From Planctomycetota bacterium (GTDB lineage: Bacteria > Planctomycetota > UBA1135 > JADKAF01): DNA of 37,823 nt. Below are positions 7,424-16,080 of the stretch, piece by piece. Under the pieces are notes generated by a model. The model searched no databases, was not told the DNA's origin, and saw only the letters and a list, made by a program, of their open reading frames with translations. Location: assembly GCA_016793245.1 (NCBI GenBank), contig JAEUHW010000255.1:1-37823 (forward strand). Reading direction: 5' to 3'. Position numbers and translations under genes: made by a program. Position 1 is the first letter of the stretch. The number at the start of each line of letters is the position of its first letter.

Positions 7424-8763
7424 GCTCCGCTGCCGAAGGGCTGCTCCGCCGCGTCGACGTGGCTCGCGCGCTGGTGCTCGCGCGCCAGCGCCGCGTCGCG
7501 CCGCTCGATCCGGAACGCCGCCGCGCGGTTCAGGAGATCCTCGAGCGCGTGCAGCGCGGCGGCGACGCGGCGCTGCTCGCCGAGATCGCGCGCATCGAAG
7601 GCACGCGTTGCGCACGTCTCGCCGATCTCCGACTCTCGCGCGACGTGCTCGCGCGCGCCGCGGAGCGGATCGACGTGCAGCTCCTCGACGCGCTCGAGGG
7701 CGTGATCGAGCGCGTGCGCCGTTTCCAGACCGCGGTCCTGCCGCAGAGCACGGAGCTGCGCGGACCGGCGGGAGAGCGGCTGCAGCAGCGCGTCGTTCCG
7801 CTGCGGCGGGTCGGCGTCTACGTTCCCGGCGGGAAGGCGCTCTATCCGTCGAGCGTGATCATGAACGTGGTGCCCGCGCAGTGCGCCGGCGTCGCGTCGA
7901 TCGCGGTCGCGACGCCCCCGCGCCTCGGCGCCGATGGCCAGCCCAAGGTCGCCGATGTCCTGCTCGCGGCGCTGCATCTCTGCGGCGTCGAAGAGGTCTG
8001 GATCTTCGGCGGTGCGCAGGCGATCGCGGCGCTCGCGTTCGGCACCGAGAGCCTCGAGCCGGTGGACAAGATCGCCGGGCCGGGGAACGCGTGGGTCGCG
8101 ACCGCGAAGGCGCTCGTCGCCGATCGCGTCGGCATCGACATGATCGCCGGACCCTCCGAGGTCCTGATCCTGGCCGACGACGAGGCCGATCCCGATGCGG
8201 TCGCCGCGGATCTCCTGGCGCAGGCGGAGCACGACGAAGAGGCCTCGGCGATCCTGGTGACCTGTGGGAGCGCGCTCGCGCCTCGCGTGGAGGAACGCCT
8301 GGCCGTGCGCCTCGCCGAGCTGCCCGAGCCGAATCGCTCGATCGCCCGCGCGTCGCTCGCGGAGCACGGGCGGCACGTGGAAGCGCGCTCGCTCGACGAG
8401 GCGCTCCAGGTCGCGGAGGCTTGGGCGCCGGAGCATCTGGAGCTCTGCGTGCGCGACGCCGCGACGGTGGCCGAGCGCATCACGCGCGCGGGAGCGGTGT
8501 TCGTCGGCGCCTCGACTCCCGAGGTCGTGGGCGATTACGTCGCCGGTCCATCGCACACGCTTCCGACCGCCGGCTGCGCGCGCTTCGCCTCCGGGCTCTC
8601 CAGCGCCGACTTCGTGCGGCGCATGTCGGTGATCGAGTACGGCGCTTCCGCGCTGCAGCGCGACCGCGCGTGGATCGAAGGTCTCGCGCGCGCCGAGGGC
8701 TTGTTCGCGCACGAGCGCTCCGCGCGCGCCGGGCGCCGCGAGGGCCGCGGAGGTGTCGCATGA
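7420..8763 (+). CDS. hisD: Histidinol dehydrogenase
   Basis: 447 aa, family-typical. The ATG at 7420 overlaps the hisG stop, so this start is preferred over the in-frame upstream codon at 7348. Signature stretches include RVGVYVPGGKALYPSSVIMN, DKIAGPGNAWVATAK and IAGPSEVLILAD. LLAQAEHDEEA supplies the zinc ligands (Gln, His) and WAPEHLEL the catalytic Glu-His. It performs the last two oxidations, L-histidinol to L-histidine with NAD+. The C-terminal 15 residues are Arg/Gly-rich and probably untidy tail. Confidence 0.97.
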   Translation: MSSAAEGLLRRVDVARALVLARQRRVAPLDPERRRAVQEILERVQRGGDAALLAEIARIEGTRCARLADLRLSRDVLARAAERIDVQLLDALEGVIERVRRFQTAVLPQSTELRGPAGERLQQRVVPLRRVGVYVPGGKALYPSSVIMNVVPAQCAGVASIAVATPPRLGADGQPKVADVLLAALHLCGVEEVWIFGGAQAIAALAFGTESLEPVDKIAGPGNAWVATAKALVADRVGIDMIAGPSEVLILADDEADPDAVAADLLAQAEHDEEASAILVTCGSALAPRVEERLAVRLAELPEPNRSIARASLAEHGRHVEARSLDEALQVAEAWAPEHLELCVRDAATVAERITRAGAVFVGASTPEVVGDYVAGPSHTLPTAGCARFASGLSSADFVRRMSVIEYGASALQRDRAWIEGLARAEGLFAHERSARAGRREGRGGVA

Positions 8764-9851
8764 ACGGCGGCGAACGCGATGTGGCGGAGGTGGTCGCGCA
8801 GGTGTACCCGGCGTGGATCCGCGCGCAGAAGCCCTACGGCCTCTCGGACCAAGAAGGCCAGGTGAAGCTGAACCAGAACGAGAGCCCCTTCGATCTCCCG
8901 CTCGAGCTGAAGCGCGAGATCCTGGAGCGCGTGCTGGCCGAGCCCTGGAATCGCTATCCCGCCCTGCGCGACGCGGAGCTGCACGCCGAGGTCGCCGCGT
9001 ACTTCGGTGTGCGCACCGAGCAGCTCTTGATCGGGCCCGGATCGAACAGCCTCCTCGGCGCGTTGGCGCAGAGCGTGGCCCAGCCGGGAGCCGTGGTGGT
9101 CGCCGCTCGCCCTTCGTTCGGACTCTATGCGAGCGCGGCTCGCGCGAGTGGCAACCGGCTCGTCGAGGTGGGGCTCGGGCCCGACCTGCGCCTCGATATC
9201 GCTGGTATGATCGCCGCCGCGAGGGAGCATCGCGCTGCCCTCGTCTTCGCGGCCAACCCGAACAATCCGACCGGCACGGCCGTGCCGACGGAGGCGCTGC
9301 TCGAGCTGGTCGCCGAGGTGAGCGGGCTCGTGCTCGTCGACGAGGCCTATCTCGAGTTCTCGGGATTGTCTTCGGTGCTGCGCGCGCTCGACCGCCATCC
9401 CAACCTGATCGTGCTGCGGACGTTCTCGAAGGCCTTCGGCCTCGCAGGCGTGCGCTGCGGCTGCTTCCTGGGTCATCCCGAAGTGCTCGCGCCGATCGAT
9501 CGGCTGCGCGCGCCCTTCGCGCTGGGGCCCTTCGTGCGGCACTGCATCCGAGCCATCCTCCGCCAACCCGAGCTGCTGAGGCGCACCGTGGAACAAATCA
9601 TCCAAGAGCGCGAGCGCGTGCTCGCTCGTATGTCGACGATCCCCGGCGTCGTGCCCCGGCCCTCGATGTCGAACTTCGTGCTCTTCGAGGTGCTGGAGCA
9701 CGAGAAGGTCTATCGGCGCTTGCATCGCCTCGGGATCACCGTGCGCGACGTCTCCGGCTACGACGAGCTCAAGAGTTCGCTGCGGGTCACGATCGGAACG
9801 CCGGAGGAGAACGAGGCGTTCCTCAATGCCTTGGCCGAGGCTGTGAAATAG
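8760..9851 (+). CDS. hisC: Histidinol-phosphate aminotransferase
   Basis: 363 aa, a fold-type I PLP aminotransferase. It contains KLNQNESPFD, the cofactor-region motif NPNNPTG, DEAYLEF and the Schiff-base lysine K224 in TFSKAFGLAG. It converts imidazole-acetol phosphate to histidinol phosphate using glutamate. The ATG overlaps the hisD stop by 4 nt. It is followed by the largest hairpin-bearing gap of the operon (91 nt before hisB). Confidence 0.96.
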   Translation: MNGGERDVAEVVAQVYPAWIRAQKPYGLSDQEGQVKLNQNESPFDLPLELKREILERVLAEPWNRYPALRDAELHAEVAAYFGVRTEQLLIGPGSNSLLGALAQSVAQPGAVVVAARPSFGLYASAARASGNRLVEVGLGPDLRLDIAGMIAAAREHRAALVFAANPNNPTGTAVPTEALLELVAEVSGLVLVDEAYLEFSGLSSVLRALDRHPNLIVLRTFSKAFGLAGVRCGCFLGHPEVLAPIDRLRAPFALGPFVRHCIRAILRQPELLRRTVEQIIQERERVLARMSTIPGVVPRPSMSNFVLFEVLEHEKVYRRLHRLGITVRDVSGYDELKSSLRVTIGTPEENEAFLNALAEAVK

Positions 9852-9852
9852 T

Positions 9853-9894
9853 TCACCGTCGTGGTCGGCCGACGCTGACGTCGGCCGCCGGTGA
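9853..9894. other. Two-tier stem-loop between hisC and hisB
   Basis: The inner stem pairs CGGCCGACG (9866-9874) with CGTCGGCCG (9879-9887) around tetraloop CTGA. The outer stem pairs TCACCG (9853-9858) with CGGTGA (9889-9894). The fold starts 1 nt after the hisC stop codon. It could be an intercistronic attenuator, a processing site or a 3' barrier against exonucleases. No T-run follows. Confidence 0.55.
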
Positions 9895-9942
9895 TGTAGG
9901 CGATCGATAGAGTGGGCAGCCCGAGAACGAGGCGGGAACGAC

Positions 9943-10539
9943 GTGCGCCGAGCGAAGGTGGAGCGGAAGACGCGCGAGACGCGCGTGACGGTGGAGCTGC
10001 TGCTCGAAGGTCGCGGTGCGTCGCGCCTGCAGACCGGCATCCCGTTCTTCGATCACATGCTCGATCAGCTCGCGCGCCACGGCGGGCTAGATCTGACGAT
10101 CGAAGCGCAGGGCGATCTCGAGGTCGATCAGCATCACACGGTGGAAGACGTCGGCATCGCGCTCGGTCGCGCGCTGCGCGAGGCGCTCGGCGATGGCGCG
10201 GGGATCGCGCGCTTCGGCCACGCGTACGCGCCGCTCGACGAGGCGCTCTCGCGCGCGGTGATCGATGTGTGCGGGCGCCGGCATCTCGAGTTCGAGGCGC
10301 GCTTCCCACACGCGCGAGCGGGCGGGCTCGACGCGGAGATGGTCCCGCACTTCTTCCGCTCGCTCGCCGACGCCGCGGGCTTGGTCGTGCACCTACATTG
10401 CCTGCACGGACAGAACTCGCATCACGTGGTCGAGAGCTTGTTCAAGGCGTTCGCCCTCGCGCTCCGCGCCGCCATCGCGCGCACCGGCGAGAGCGCTCCG
10501 CGCTCCACGAAGGGCGCGCTCTCCGAGGACGCGACGTGA
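9943..10539 (+). CDS. hisB: Imidazoleglycerol-phosphate dehydratase
   Basis: 198 aa from a GTG with GAGGCGGGA just upstream. Monofunctional HisB without the phosphatase half. Metal-binding motifs are visible: FFDHMLDQLARHGG, DQHHTVEDVGI and, in the second half-repeat, LHGQNSHHVVESLFKAFA. It dehydrates imidazole glycerol phosphate to imidazole acetol phosphate in the cytoplasm. The separate histidinol-phosphate phosphatase needed by the pathway is not in the window. Its stop overlaps the hisH start (GTGA). Confidence 0.96.
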   Translation: MRRAKVERKTRETRVTVELLLEGRGASRLQTGIPFFDHMLDQLARHGGLDLTIEAQGDLEVDQHHTVEDVGIALGRALREALGDGAGIARFGHAYAPLDEALSRAVIDVCGRRHLEFEARFPHARAGGLDAEMVPHFFRSLADAAGLVVHLHCLHGQNSHHVVESLFKAFALALRAAIARTGESAPRSTKGALSEDAT

Positions 10540-11198
10540 GCGCAGTCGCTGCCCCGCGCGTCGGGGTGATCGCGAGCTCGTGCGCGAATCTCTTCAGCGT
10601 GGAGGGCGCGCTGCGCGCCGTCGGCGCCGAGCCGGTCTGGGTCCGCGAGCCGCGCGATCTCGAGGCGCATACGCATCTCGTGCTCCCGGGAGTCGGCGCC
10701 TTCGACGCCGGCGTCGCGGCCCTGGGGGAGGAGCTCCTCGCCGCGCTGCGCCGCTACGCGGCATCGGGGCGCCAGATGCTCGGAATCTGCTTGGGCATGC
10801 AGCTCCTCTTCGAGCGCAGCGCCGAAGGCGAGCTTCCGGGCCTCGGCTTGCTGCCGGGCCGCGTCGAGCGCTTGCCCGAGGACGCCGAGCACAAGGTCCC
10901 GCACATCGGCTGGAACGAGCTCCATGTCGAGCGCGCGCGCCTCGCGAGCGCCGGCGCCGAAGAGCTCTGGAGCGGCGTCGCCGACGGTGCGCACGTCTAC
11001 TTCGTGCACGGCTACGCCTATCTCGACGCGACCGCGCCTTGGGTCGTCGCGGTCGCGCATCACGGGGTCCCGTTCGCCGCGGCCGTCTCGCGCGGCAACG
11101 TGCACGGCGTGCAGTTCCATCCCGAGAAGTCCGCGCGCGTCGGGCTCTCGCTGCTCGCGCGCTTCGTCGCGCTGCGTCCTCTCGCGGCGCGTCGCTGA
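10536..11198 (+). CDS. hisH: Imidazole glycerol phosphate synthase, glutamine amidotransferase subunit
   Basis: 220 aa from a GTG overlapping the hisB stop. Class I glutaminase with nucleophile C85 in GICLGMQLLF and the H195/E197 pair in GVQFHPEKS. It releases ammonia from glutamine and passes it to HisF, which is encoded two genes downstream. The overlap supports translational coupling. A 108-nt gap separates it from hisA. Confidence 0.96.
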   Translation: MSAVAAPRVGVIASSCANLFSVEGALRAVGAEPVWVREPRDLEAHTHLVLPGVGAFDAGVAALGEELLAALRRYAASGRQMLGICLGMQLLFERSAEGELPGLGLLPGRVERLPEDAEHKVPHIGWNELHVERARLASAGAEELWSGVADGAHVYFVHGYAYLDATAPWVVAVAHHGVPFAAAVSRGNVHGVQFHPEKSARVGLSLLARFVALRPLAARR

Positions 11199-11216
11199 GG
11201 AGCTCGAAGAGAATCG

Positions 11217-11300
11217 ATGCCGCAACCCCTCGGATGTCTTCTGGCGCCGCTTCGCTCGCCTTCGCAGTCCATGCCCGAGCTGCGCTCGCGCGAGCTCTGA
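11217..11300 (+). CDS. Possible 27-codon ORF in the hisH-hisA gap
   Basis: ATG at 11217 opens MPQPLGCLLAPLRSPS and ends at TGA 11298-11300, only 6 nt before the hisA ATG. GAAGAG lies 6 nt upstream. It fills most of the gap, and hisA itself has no clear ribosome-binding site, so translation could be coupled through it. Third-position G+C is lower than in the flanking genes, and chance is a real alternative. Its 3' end contains the palindrome GCTCGCGCGAGC (11284-11295). Confidence 0.2.
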   Translation: MPQPLGCLLAPLRSPSQSMPELRSREL

Positions 11301-11306
11301 GCACCC

Positions 11307-12044
11307 ATGGAGCTCTATCCTGCGATCGATCTGATGGACGGCTGCGCCGTGCGCCTCGTGCACGGCGAGCGCTCGACGCGCACCGTCTACGAGCGCGAGC
11401 CGGCGCGCCTCGCGGCGCGCTTCGCCGCCGCCGGCGCGAAGCTGCTGCACGTGGTCGACCTCGACGGCGCCTTCGCCGGGCGACCGCGCCATCGCGACGT
11501 ACTGCGCGCGATCGCGCGCGAAGGGGTGCCCTTCGAGATCGGCGGCGGCTTGCGCACGCTGGCCGATCTGGAGGAGGTCTTCGAGCTCGGCGCCGCGCGC
11601 GCCGTGGTGGGGACGATCGTCTTCCGCGAAGCGGAGCTCGTGCGCTCTTGGATCGCGCGCTACGGTGCGCGCCTGGTCGCGAGCTGCGACGCGAAGCACG
11701 GCGAGGTGCGGCTCGAGGGGTGGACCGCCGGCAGCGGGTGGCGCGTGGACGAGGCCGCGGCGCATCTGCGCGCGCTCGGCTTCCGCGCGCTCGAGTTCAC
11801 CGCGATCGAGCGCGACGGAACGCTCGCGCGCCCCGATGTCGCCGCCACCGCTTCCCTCGCGCGTGCCTTCGGCGGAGCCGTCGTCGCTTCCGGTGGCGTC
11901 GGCTCGCTGGAGGACGTGGCCGCGCTCGCGGCGGTGGGCGACGAGCTCATCGAAGCGGCGATCGTCGGCAAGGCCCTCTACGAAGAGCGGCTCGATCTCG
12001 CGGAGGCGCTCGCCCTGGCCCGAGGAGGAGGTGCGCCTTGCTGA
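11307..12044 (+). CDS. hisA: ProFAR isomerase
   Basis: 245 aa TIM barrel starting MELYPAIDLMDG. The two catalytic aspartates are D8 and D128 (SCDAKHG). The half-barrel phosphate-binding motifs EIGGGLR and VVASGGVGS are both present. It isomerises ProFAR to PRFAR, the step before HisF/HisH. The gene ends with a Gly-rich GGGAPC tail. Its last 7 nt overlap the start of hisF. Confidence 0.95.
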   Translation: MELYPAIDLMDGCAVRLVHGERSTRTVYEREPARLAARFAAAGAKLLHVVDLDGAFAGRPRHRDVLRAIAREGVPFEIGGGLRTLADLEEVFELGAARAVVGTIVFREAELVRSWIARYGARLVASCDAKHGEVRLEGWTAGSGWRVDEAAAHLRALGFRALEFTAIERDGTLARPDVAATASLARAFGGAVVASGGVGSLEDVAALAAVGDELIEAAIVGKALYEERLDLAEALALARGGGAPC

Positions 12045-12829
12045 AGCGCCGCGTGATCCCGTGCCTCGACGTGGACCGCGGCCGCGTCGTGAAGGGCACC
12101 TCGTTCCGCGACCTCGTCGATGCCGGCGATCCGGTCGAGCAGGCGCAACGCTACGCCGAGGCCGGCGCCGATGAGCTCGTGTTCCTGGACATCAGCGCGA
12201 CGCACGAAGGCCGCGGCGCGGTCTACGAGGCGATCGCGCGGTGCGCGGAGCGCATCTTCGTCCCGCTCACCGTCGGCGGTGGCATGCGGAGCTGCGAGGA
12301 CTTCGCGCGCGCTCTCGGCGCGGGCGCCGACAAGGTCGCGGTGAACACCGCCGCGGTCGAGCGCGAAGCGCTCATCGCGGAGGGGGCGGCGCGCTTCGGT
12401 TCGCAGTGCATCGTCGTGGCGGTGGACGTGCGCCGCGTCCCCGGCGGCGGCGCACCGGCCTGGGAGGTCGTGACGCACGGCGGCCGCCGCAGCACGGGCC
12501 TCGACGCGCTCGCGTGGCTGGCGCGCGCCGAGTTCCTGGGCGCGGGCGAGTTCCTGCTGACGAGCATGGATCGCGACGGACAGCGCCGCGGCTATGACCT
12601 CGAGCTGCACCGGGCCGCGGCGCGCGCGCTGCGAGTCCCGGTCATCGCTTCCGGAGGCGCCGGCGAGCCCGCGCACATGGCCGAGGTGTTGCTGCAGGGC
12701 GGCGCGGATGCGGTGCTCGCGGCGTCGATCTTCCACTTCGGCACCTGGACGGTGCAGGGAGTGAAGCGCGAGCTCGCCTCGCGAGGTGTCCCGGTGCGGC
12801 TCGAGGCGGAGCCTGGAGGAGGAACATGA
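12038..12829 (+). CDS. hisF: Imidazole glycerol phosphate synthase, cyclase subunit
   Basis: 263 aa. The start is a TTG at 12038, giving MLKRRVIPCLDVDRGRVVKG, the standard HisF N-terminus. CGAGGAGGAG ends 7 nt before it. Catalytic aspartates D11 and D130 are present, as are the phosphate motifs TVGGGM and IASGGAG. It condenses PRFAR with ammonia from HisH to give IGP and AICAR. It overlaps hisA by 7 nt and hisIE by 4 nt. Confidence 0.96.
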   Translation: MLKRRVIPCLDVDRGRVVKGTSFRDLVDAGDPVEQAQRYAEAGADELVFLDISATHEGRGAVYEAIARCAERIFVPLTVGGGMRSCEDFARALGAGADKVAVNTAAVEREALIAEGAARFGSQCIVVAVDVRRVPGGGAPAWEVVTHGGRRSTGLDALAWLARAEFLGAGEFLLTSMDRDGQRRGYDLELHRAAARALRVPVIASGGAGEPAHMAEVLLQGGADAVLAASIFHFGTWTVQGVKRELASRGVPVRLEAEPGGGT

Positions 12830-13479
12830 GCGCGGGAAGCGATGCATCGATGGAGCCGAAGCGCCTCGCCGACCTGCGCTTCGACGAGCGCGGCTTGGTC
12901 CCGGCGATCGCGCGCGACGTGCGCACGGGCGAGGTGCTGATGCTCGCTTGGCAGGATCGCGCGGCGCTCGAGCTCACGCTGCGCGAGCGCGTGGCGTGGT
13001 TCTGGTCGCGCTCGCGCCGTTCCCTCTGGAAGAAGGGCGAGAGCTCGGGCGTGGTGCTGCGCCTCATCGACCTGCGCGTCGACTGCGACGGAGATGCGGT
13101 GCTCCTCGACGTGGAAGCCGAAGGGCCGGCCTGCCATCTCGGGCGCCGCTCTTGCTTCGAGGAGCGGCTGCTCGAGGACACGGCGGAAGAGCGACCGTTC
13201 TTCTCGCTGGGCGTCCTGGAGCGCCGCTTGCGCGAACGCGCCGCGCGCGGCGACGAGAGCTCGTACACGCAGCGCTTGCTCCGCGGGCCCGAGGACGAGC
13301 TCTATCGCAAGATCGGCGAGGAGGCGACCGAGGTGCTGCTCGCCGCGAAGGGCGGCGAGCGCGAGCAGCTCGTCGAGGAAGCGGCCGACCTCGTCTACCA
13401 CCTCATCGTCACCTTGATGAAGCGCGGCGCGAGCTTCGACGAGGTCCAGGCCGTCCTCGCGCGGCGTGCGCGCCGATGA
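12826..13479 (+). CDS. hisIE: Bifunctional phosphoribosyl-AMP cyclohydrolase / phosphoribosyl-ATP pyrophosphatase
   Basis: 217 aa. The N-terminal HisI domain (about 12-115) has WFWSRSRRSLWKKGESSG and the metal-binding DCDGD and ACHLGRRSCF. The C-terminal HisE domain (about 125-217) has YRKIGEEATEVLLAAKG and EEAADLVYHLIV. The fusion performs steps two and three of the pathway. The ATG overlaps the hisF stop (ATGA), and its own stop overlaps the methyltransferase start the same way. Confidence 0.96.
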   Translation: MSAGSDASMEPKRLADLRFDERGLVPAIARDVRTGEVLMLAWQDRAALELTLRERVAWFWSRSRRSLWKKGESSGVVLRLIDLRVDCDGDAVLLDVEAEGPACHLGRRSCFEERLLEDTAEERPFFSLGVLERRLRERAARGDESSYTQRLLRGPEDELYRKIGEEATEVLLAAKGGEREQLVEEAADLVYHLIVTLMKRGASFDEVQAVLARRARR

Positions 13480-14684
13480 GCTCCACCTCCTCCGAACGCC
13501 TCCCGCGCTGTCGTCACTTCGGCGTCTGTGGGGGCTGTGAGACGCTCGATCTGCCGTATCCGGAGCAGCTCGCGCGGAAGGGGGCGAGCCTGCGCGCGCT
13601 CTTCGCGCCGCTCGCCGGGGAGCTCGTGAGCGCGTTCGAGGTTCAGCCGTCGCCGCAGATCACGCGCTACCGCAACAAGGCGATCTATCCCGTGCGCCAC
13701 GGAGGATCGCGCGGCGTCATCGCCGGGTTCTATCGGCGCGGCACGCACGAGCTCGTGGATGTCCGCGAATGCGCGTTGCAGGAGCCCTGCCTCACCCAAG
13801 CGCTCGGCGCTCTGCGCGATTCACTCGCCGAGCTCGCGCTCGCACCTTACGACGAACGCGACGGCTCGGGCTTCGTGCGCGCGCTGTACGGTCGCGTGGC
13901 CACCGGCACCGGCGAGCTACAGCTCGGCGTGGTGACGCGCGGGGGGGAATTCCCGCGCGCGGCCGAGCTCGCGCGCCGCGCGCAGCGCGCGGCGGAGGGG
14001 CTCGCGACCGAGCGAGGCAAGAGCGTCCGCCTCGCGGGATTCGCGCGCTCGATCCACGACGAGCCCGGCAATCGACTGCTCGGCGAGCGCTGCGTTCCGC
14101 TGCTCGGCCGCGCGATGCTCCGCGAGCGCTTGGGACGCCTCGATCTCGAGATCTCGATGGGCTCCTTCTATCAAGTGAACGCGCCCGCGACGATCGAGCT
14201 CTACCGCTTGGTCGAGCAAGCGCTCGGCGACGAGCCGCTCGGTCGCGTGGTCGAGGCCTATGCGGGGATCGGCAGCCTGGCTCTCTGGATCGCTCCGCGC
14301 GTTCGCGAGCTCTGGGCCATCGAGGTCGCCCGCTCCGCCGTCCGCGATGCACGGCGGAACTTCAGCGCGGCCGGTCTGGATCCGGCGCGGATCTTGGAAG
14401 GCCGCGTCGAGGAGCGGCTGGCGGAGATCGAGGGGCCGATCGACGCGCTCGTCGTCGATCCGCCGCGCGCGGGGCTCTCGCCCGAGGTCCTCCGCTCCGC
14501 GCTCGACCGAGCCCCCGCGCGGCTGATCTACGTCTCCTGCAATCCGCAGACGCTCCATCGGGATGCCGTGGCGCTGATCGCCGGAGGCTACCGCTTGGTC
14601 CGGTTCGAGGCGGTCGATCTCTTCCCGCACACGACCCACGTGGAAGTTCTCGCCACCTTCGTGCGGGAGTCGGCATCAAGCTAG
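13476..14684 (+). CDS. RlmD/TrmA-family rRNA (uracil-5-)-methyltransferase
   Basis: 402 aa. The ATG overlaps the hisIE stop. An iron-sulfur cluster set C12-x5-C18-x2-C21 and C99 resembles RlmD. There is no N-terminal TRAM domain, so it is shorter than E. coli RlmD. SFYQVNAPATIELY precedes the SAM site (VVEAYAGIGSLALWIA, about 258-273). Further motifs are VDPPRAGL (328-335), the nucleophile C355 in YVSCNPQTL and E389 in THVEVLA. It should transfer methyl from SAM to C5 of a 23S rRNA uridine; which uridine cannot be told. Its place at the end of the his operon implies co-transcription but no known functional link. Confidence 0.9.
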   Translation: MSSTSSERLPRCRHFGVCGGCETLDLPYPEQLARKGASLRALFAPLAGELVSAFEVQPSPQITRYRNKAIYPVRHGGSRGVIAGFYRRGTHELVDVRECALQEPCLTQALGALRDSLAELALAPYDERDGSGFVRALYGRVATGTGELQLGVVTRGGEFPRAAELARRAQRAAEGLATERGKSVRLAGFARSIHDEPGNRLLGERCVPLLGRAMLRERLGRLDLEISMGSFYQVNAPATIELYRLVEQALGDEPLGRVVEAYAGIGSLALWIAPRVRELWAIEVARSAVRDARRNFSAAGLDPARILEGRVEERLAEIEGPIDALVVDPPRAGLSPEVLRSALDRAPARLIYVSCNPQTLHRDAVALIAGGYRLVRFEAVDLFPHTTHVEVLATFVRESASS

Positions 14685-14717
14685 AGGCCTCGGAGCTTCG
14701 ATGTTCCTCCGGGAGCC

Positions 14718-14733
14718 CCGCGCAGAAGCGCGG
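14718..14733. other. Short stem-loop before the pilT-like gene
   Basis: CCGCGC (14718-14723) and GCGCGG (14728-14733) with tetraloop AGAA lie in the 73-nt gap after the methyltransferase. It may help end the his transcript, but it has no T-run and only six pairs. Confidence 0.2.
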
Positions 14734-14757
14734 AGCCGCGGCGAGTAGGGAGCATCG

Positions 14758-16023
14758 ATGCGCATCCGCGATCTGCTGAACGAGATGATGGCCCACAAGG
14801 CCTCCGACTTGCACATCAAGGTCGGGAGTCCTCCGGGCATCCGCGTGCATGGCGAGCTGCTGCCGATCGAGGGCATACCTCCGCTCACGGCGGAGCAGAC
14901 GCACGTGCTCATCTCCGAGCTGCTCGACGACGAGCTCGAGAAGCGCTTCCAGGAGAAGATGGAGCTCGACTTCTCGCGGCAGCTGGAGGATCTCGCGCGC
15001 TTCCGCGTGAACGTCTTCCATCAGCGGGGCACGCGCGCCGCGGTCATGCGCGCGATCCCGATCGACGTGCCGCTGCTGGAGGAGATGGGCTTCCCCGAGG
15101 TGCTGAAGCACCTCGCGCGCAAACCGCGCGGACTCGTGCTGGTCACCGGTCCGACGGGCTCCGGCAAGTCGACGACGCTCGCGGCGATGATCGACTACAT
15201 CAACCGCAACGATCACTCGCACATCCTCACCCTCGAGGATCCGATCGAGTTCATCCACCGCGACAAGCGCTGCTTCGTGAACCAGCGCGAGATCGGCTCC
15301 GACAGCCCGAGCTTCCTCGCCGCGCTGCGCTCCGCTCTGCGCGAGGACCCGGACATCATCCTGGTCGGCGAAATGCGCGACCTGGAGACGATCGCCCTCG
15401 CCATCACGGCCGCCGAGACCGGGCACCTCGTCTTCGGAACCCTGCACACGACGAGCGCGATCCAGACCGTCGACCGCATCATCGACGTGTTCCCGCACGA
15501 GCAGCAGGCGCAGGTGCGCACGCAGCTCTCCGTGGCTCTGCAGGGCGTCATCTCGCAGACCCTGCTGCCGAAGATCGGCGGCGGACGCGCGTGCGCTCAG
15601 GAGATCATGGTGGCGACGGACGCGGTCCGCGCCTGCATCCGCGAGGGCAAGACCCCGCAGCTCTTGAACGTCCTGCAGACCGGCATGAAGAACGGGATGC
15701 AGACCTTGGAGAGCGCGCTCATCAAGCTGGTCACCGACGGCAAGGTCCTGCCCGAGGACGCGATCGGGATGGCGAACAGCCCGGATCAGATTCGTTCGGC
15801 GTTCTCGCGCGGCGGTCGGGCCCCCGCGCCGGCGGCCGCGCCGACCGCGCCGCCGCCGGTCGCGAGAGCGAATCCCACGGTGCGCCCGGTGAACATCCCG
15901 AGTGCCGCGACGCCGACCGACATCCCGCGCTCGGAAGAGGATGCGCCGCCCGGCGACGGGCGTACCGCGTTCTCGCCGCTCGACGACTTCGAGCAGTTCC
16001 GCCGCCAGCGCAAGACCCCTTGA
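14758..16023 (+). CDS. pilT: PilT-like twitching-motility ATPase with a disordered C-terminal tail
   Basis: 421 aa. The first 350 residues match PilT. They include SDLHIKVGSPPGIRVHGEL in the N-domain, Walker A GPTGSGKSTT (131-140), an Asp box around 158-168 (LTLEDPIEFIH), Walker B DPDIILVGEMRD (198-208) and the His box TGHLVFGTLHTTSA (221-234). Family role: ATP-driven retraction of type IV pili at the inner membrane. Residues after about 350 form a Pro/Ala-rich tail ending in an acidic/aromatic patch (SPLDDFEQFRRQ), which is longer than usual. No other pilus gene is in the window. It is followed by a zinc-ribbon membrane protein. Confidence 0.92.
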   Translation: MRIRDLLNEMMAHKASDLHIKVGSPPGIRVHGELLPIEGIPPLTAEQTHVLISELLDDELEKRFQEKMELDFSRQLEDLARFRVNVFHQRGTRAAVMRAIPIDVPLLEEMGFPEVLKHLARKPRGLVLVTGPTGSGKSTTLAAMIDYINRNDHSHILTLEDPIEFIHRDKRCFVNQREIGSDSPSFLAALRSALREDPDIILVGEMRDLETIALAITAAETGHLVFGTLHTTSAIQTVDRIIDVFPHEQQAQVRTQLSVALQGVISQTLLPKIGGGRACAQEIMVATDAVRACIREGKTPQLLNVLQTGMKNGMQTLESALIKLVTDGKVLPEDAIGMANSPDQIRSAFSRGGRAPAPAAAPTAPPPVARANPTVRPVNIPSAATPTDIPRSEEDAPPGDGRTAFSPLDDFEQFRRQRKTP

Positions 16024-16080
16024 GCCGGCGCCCGGGGTTCGCCACTGCCGTTCCGCCGCGATCCAGGCTAGCCTGCGGGC

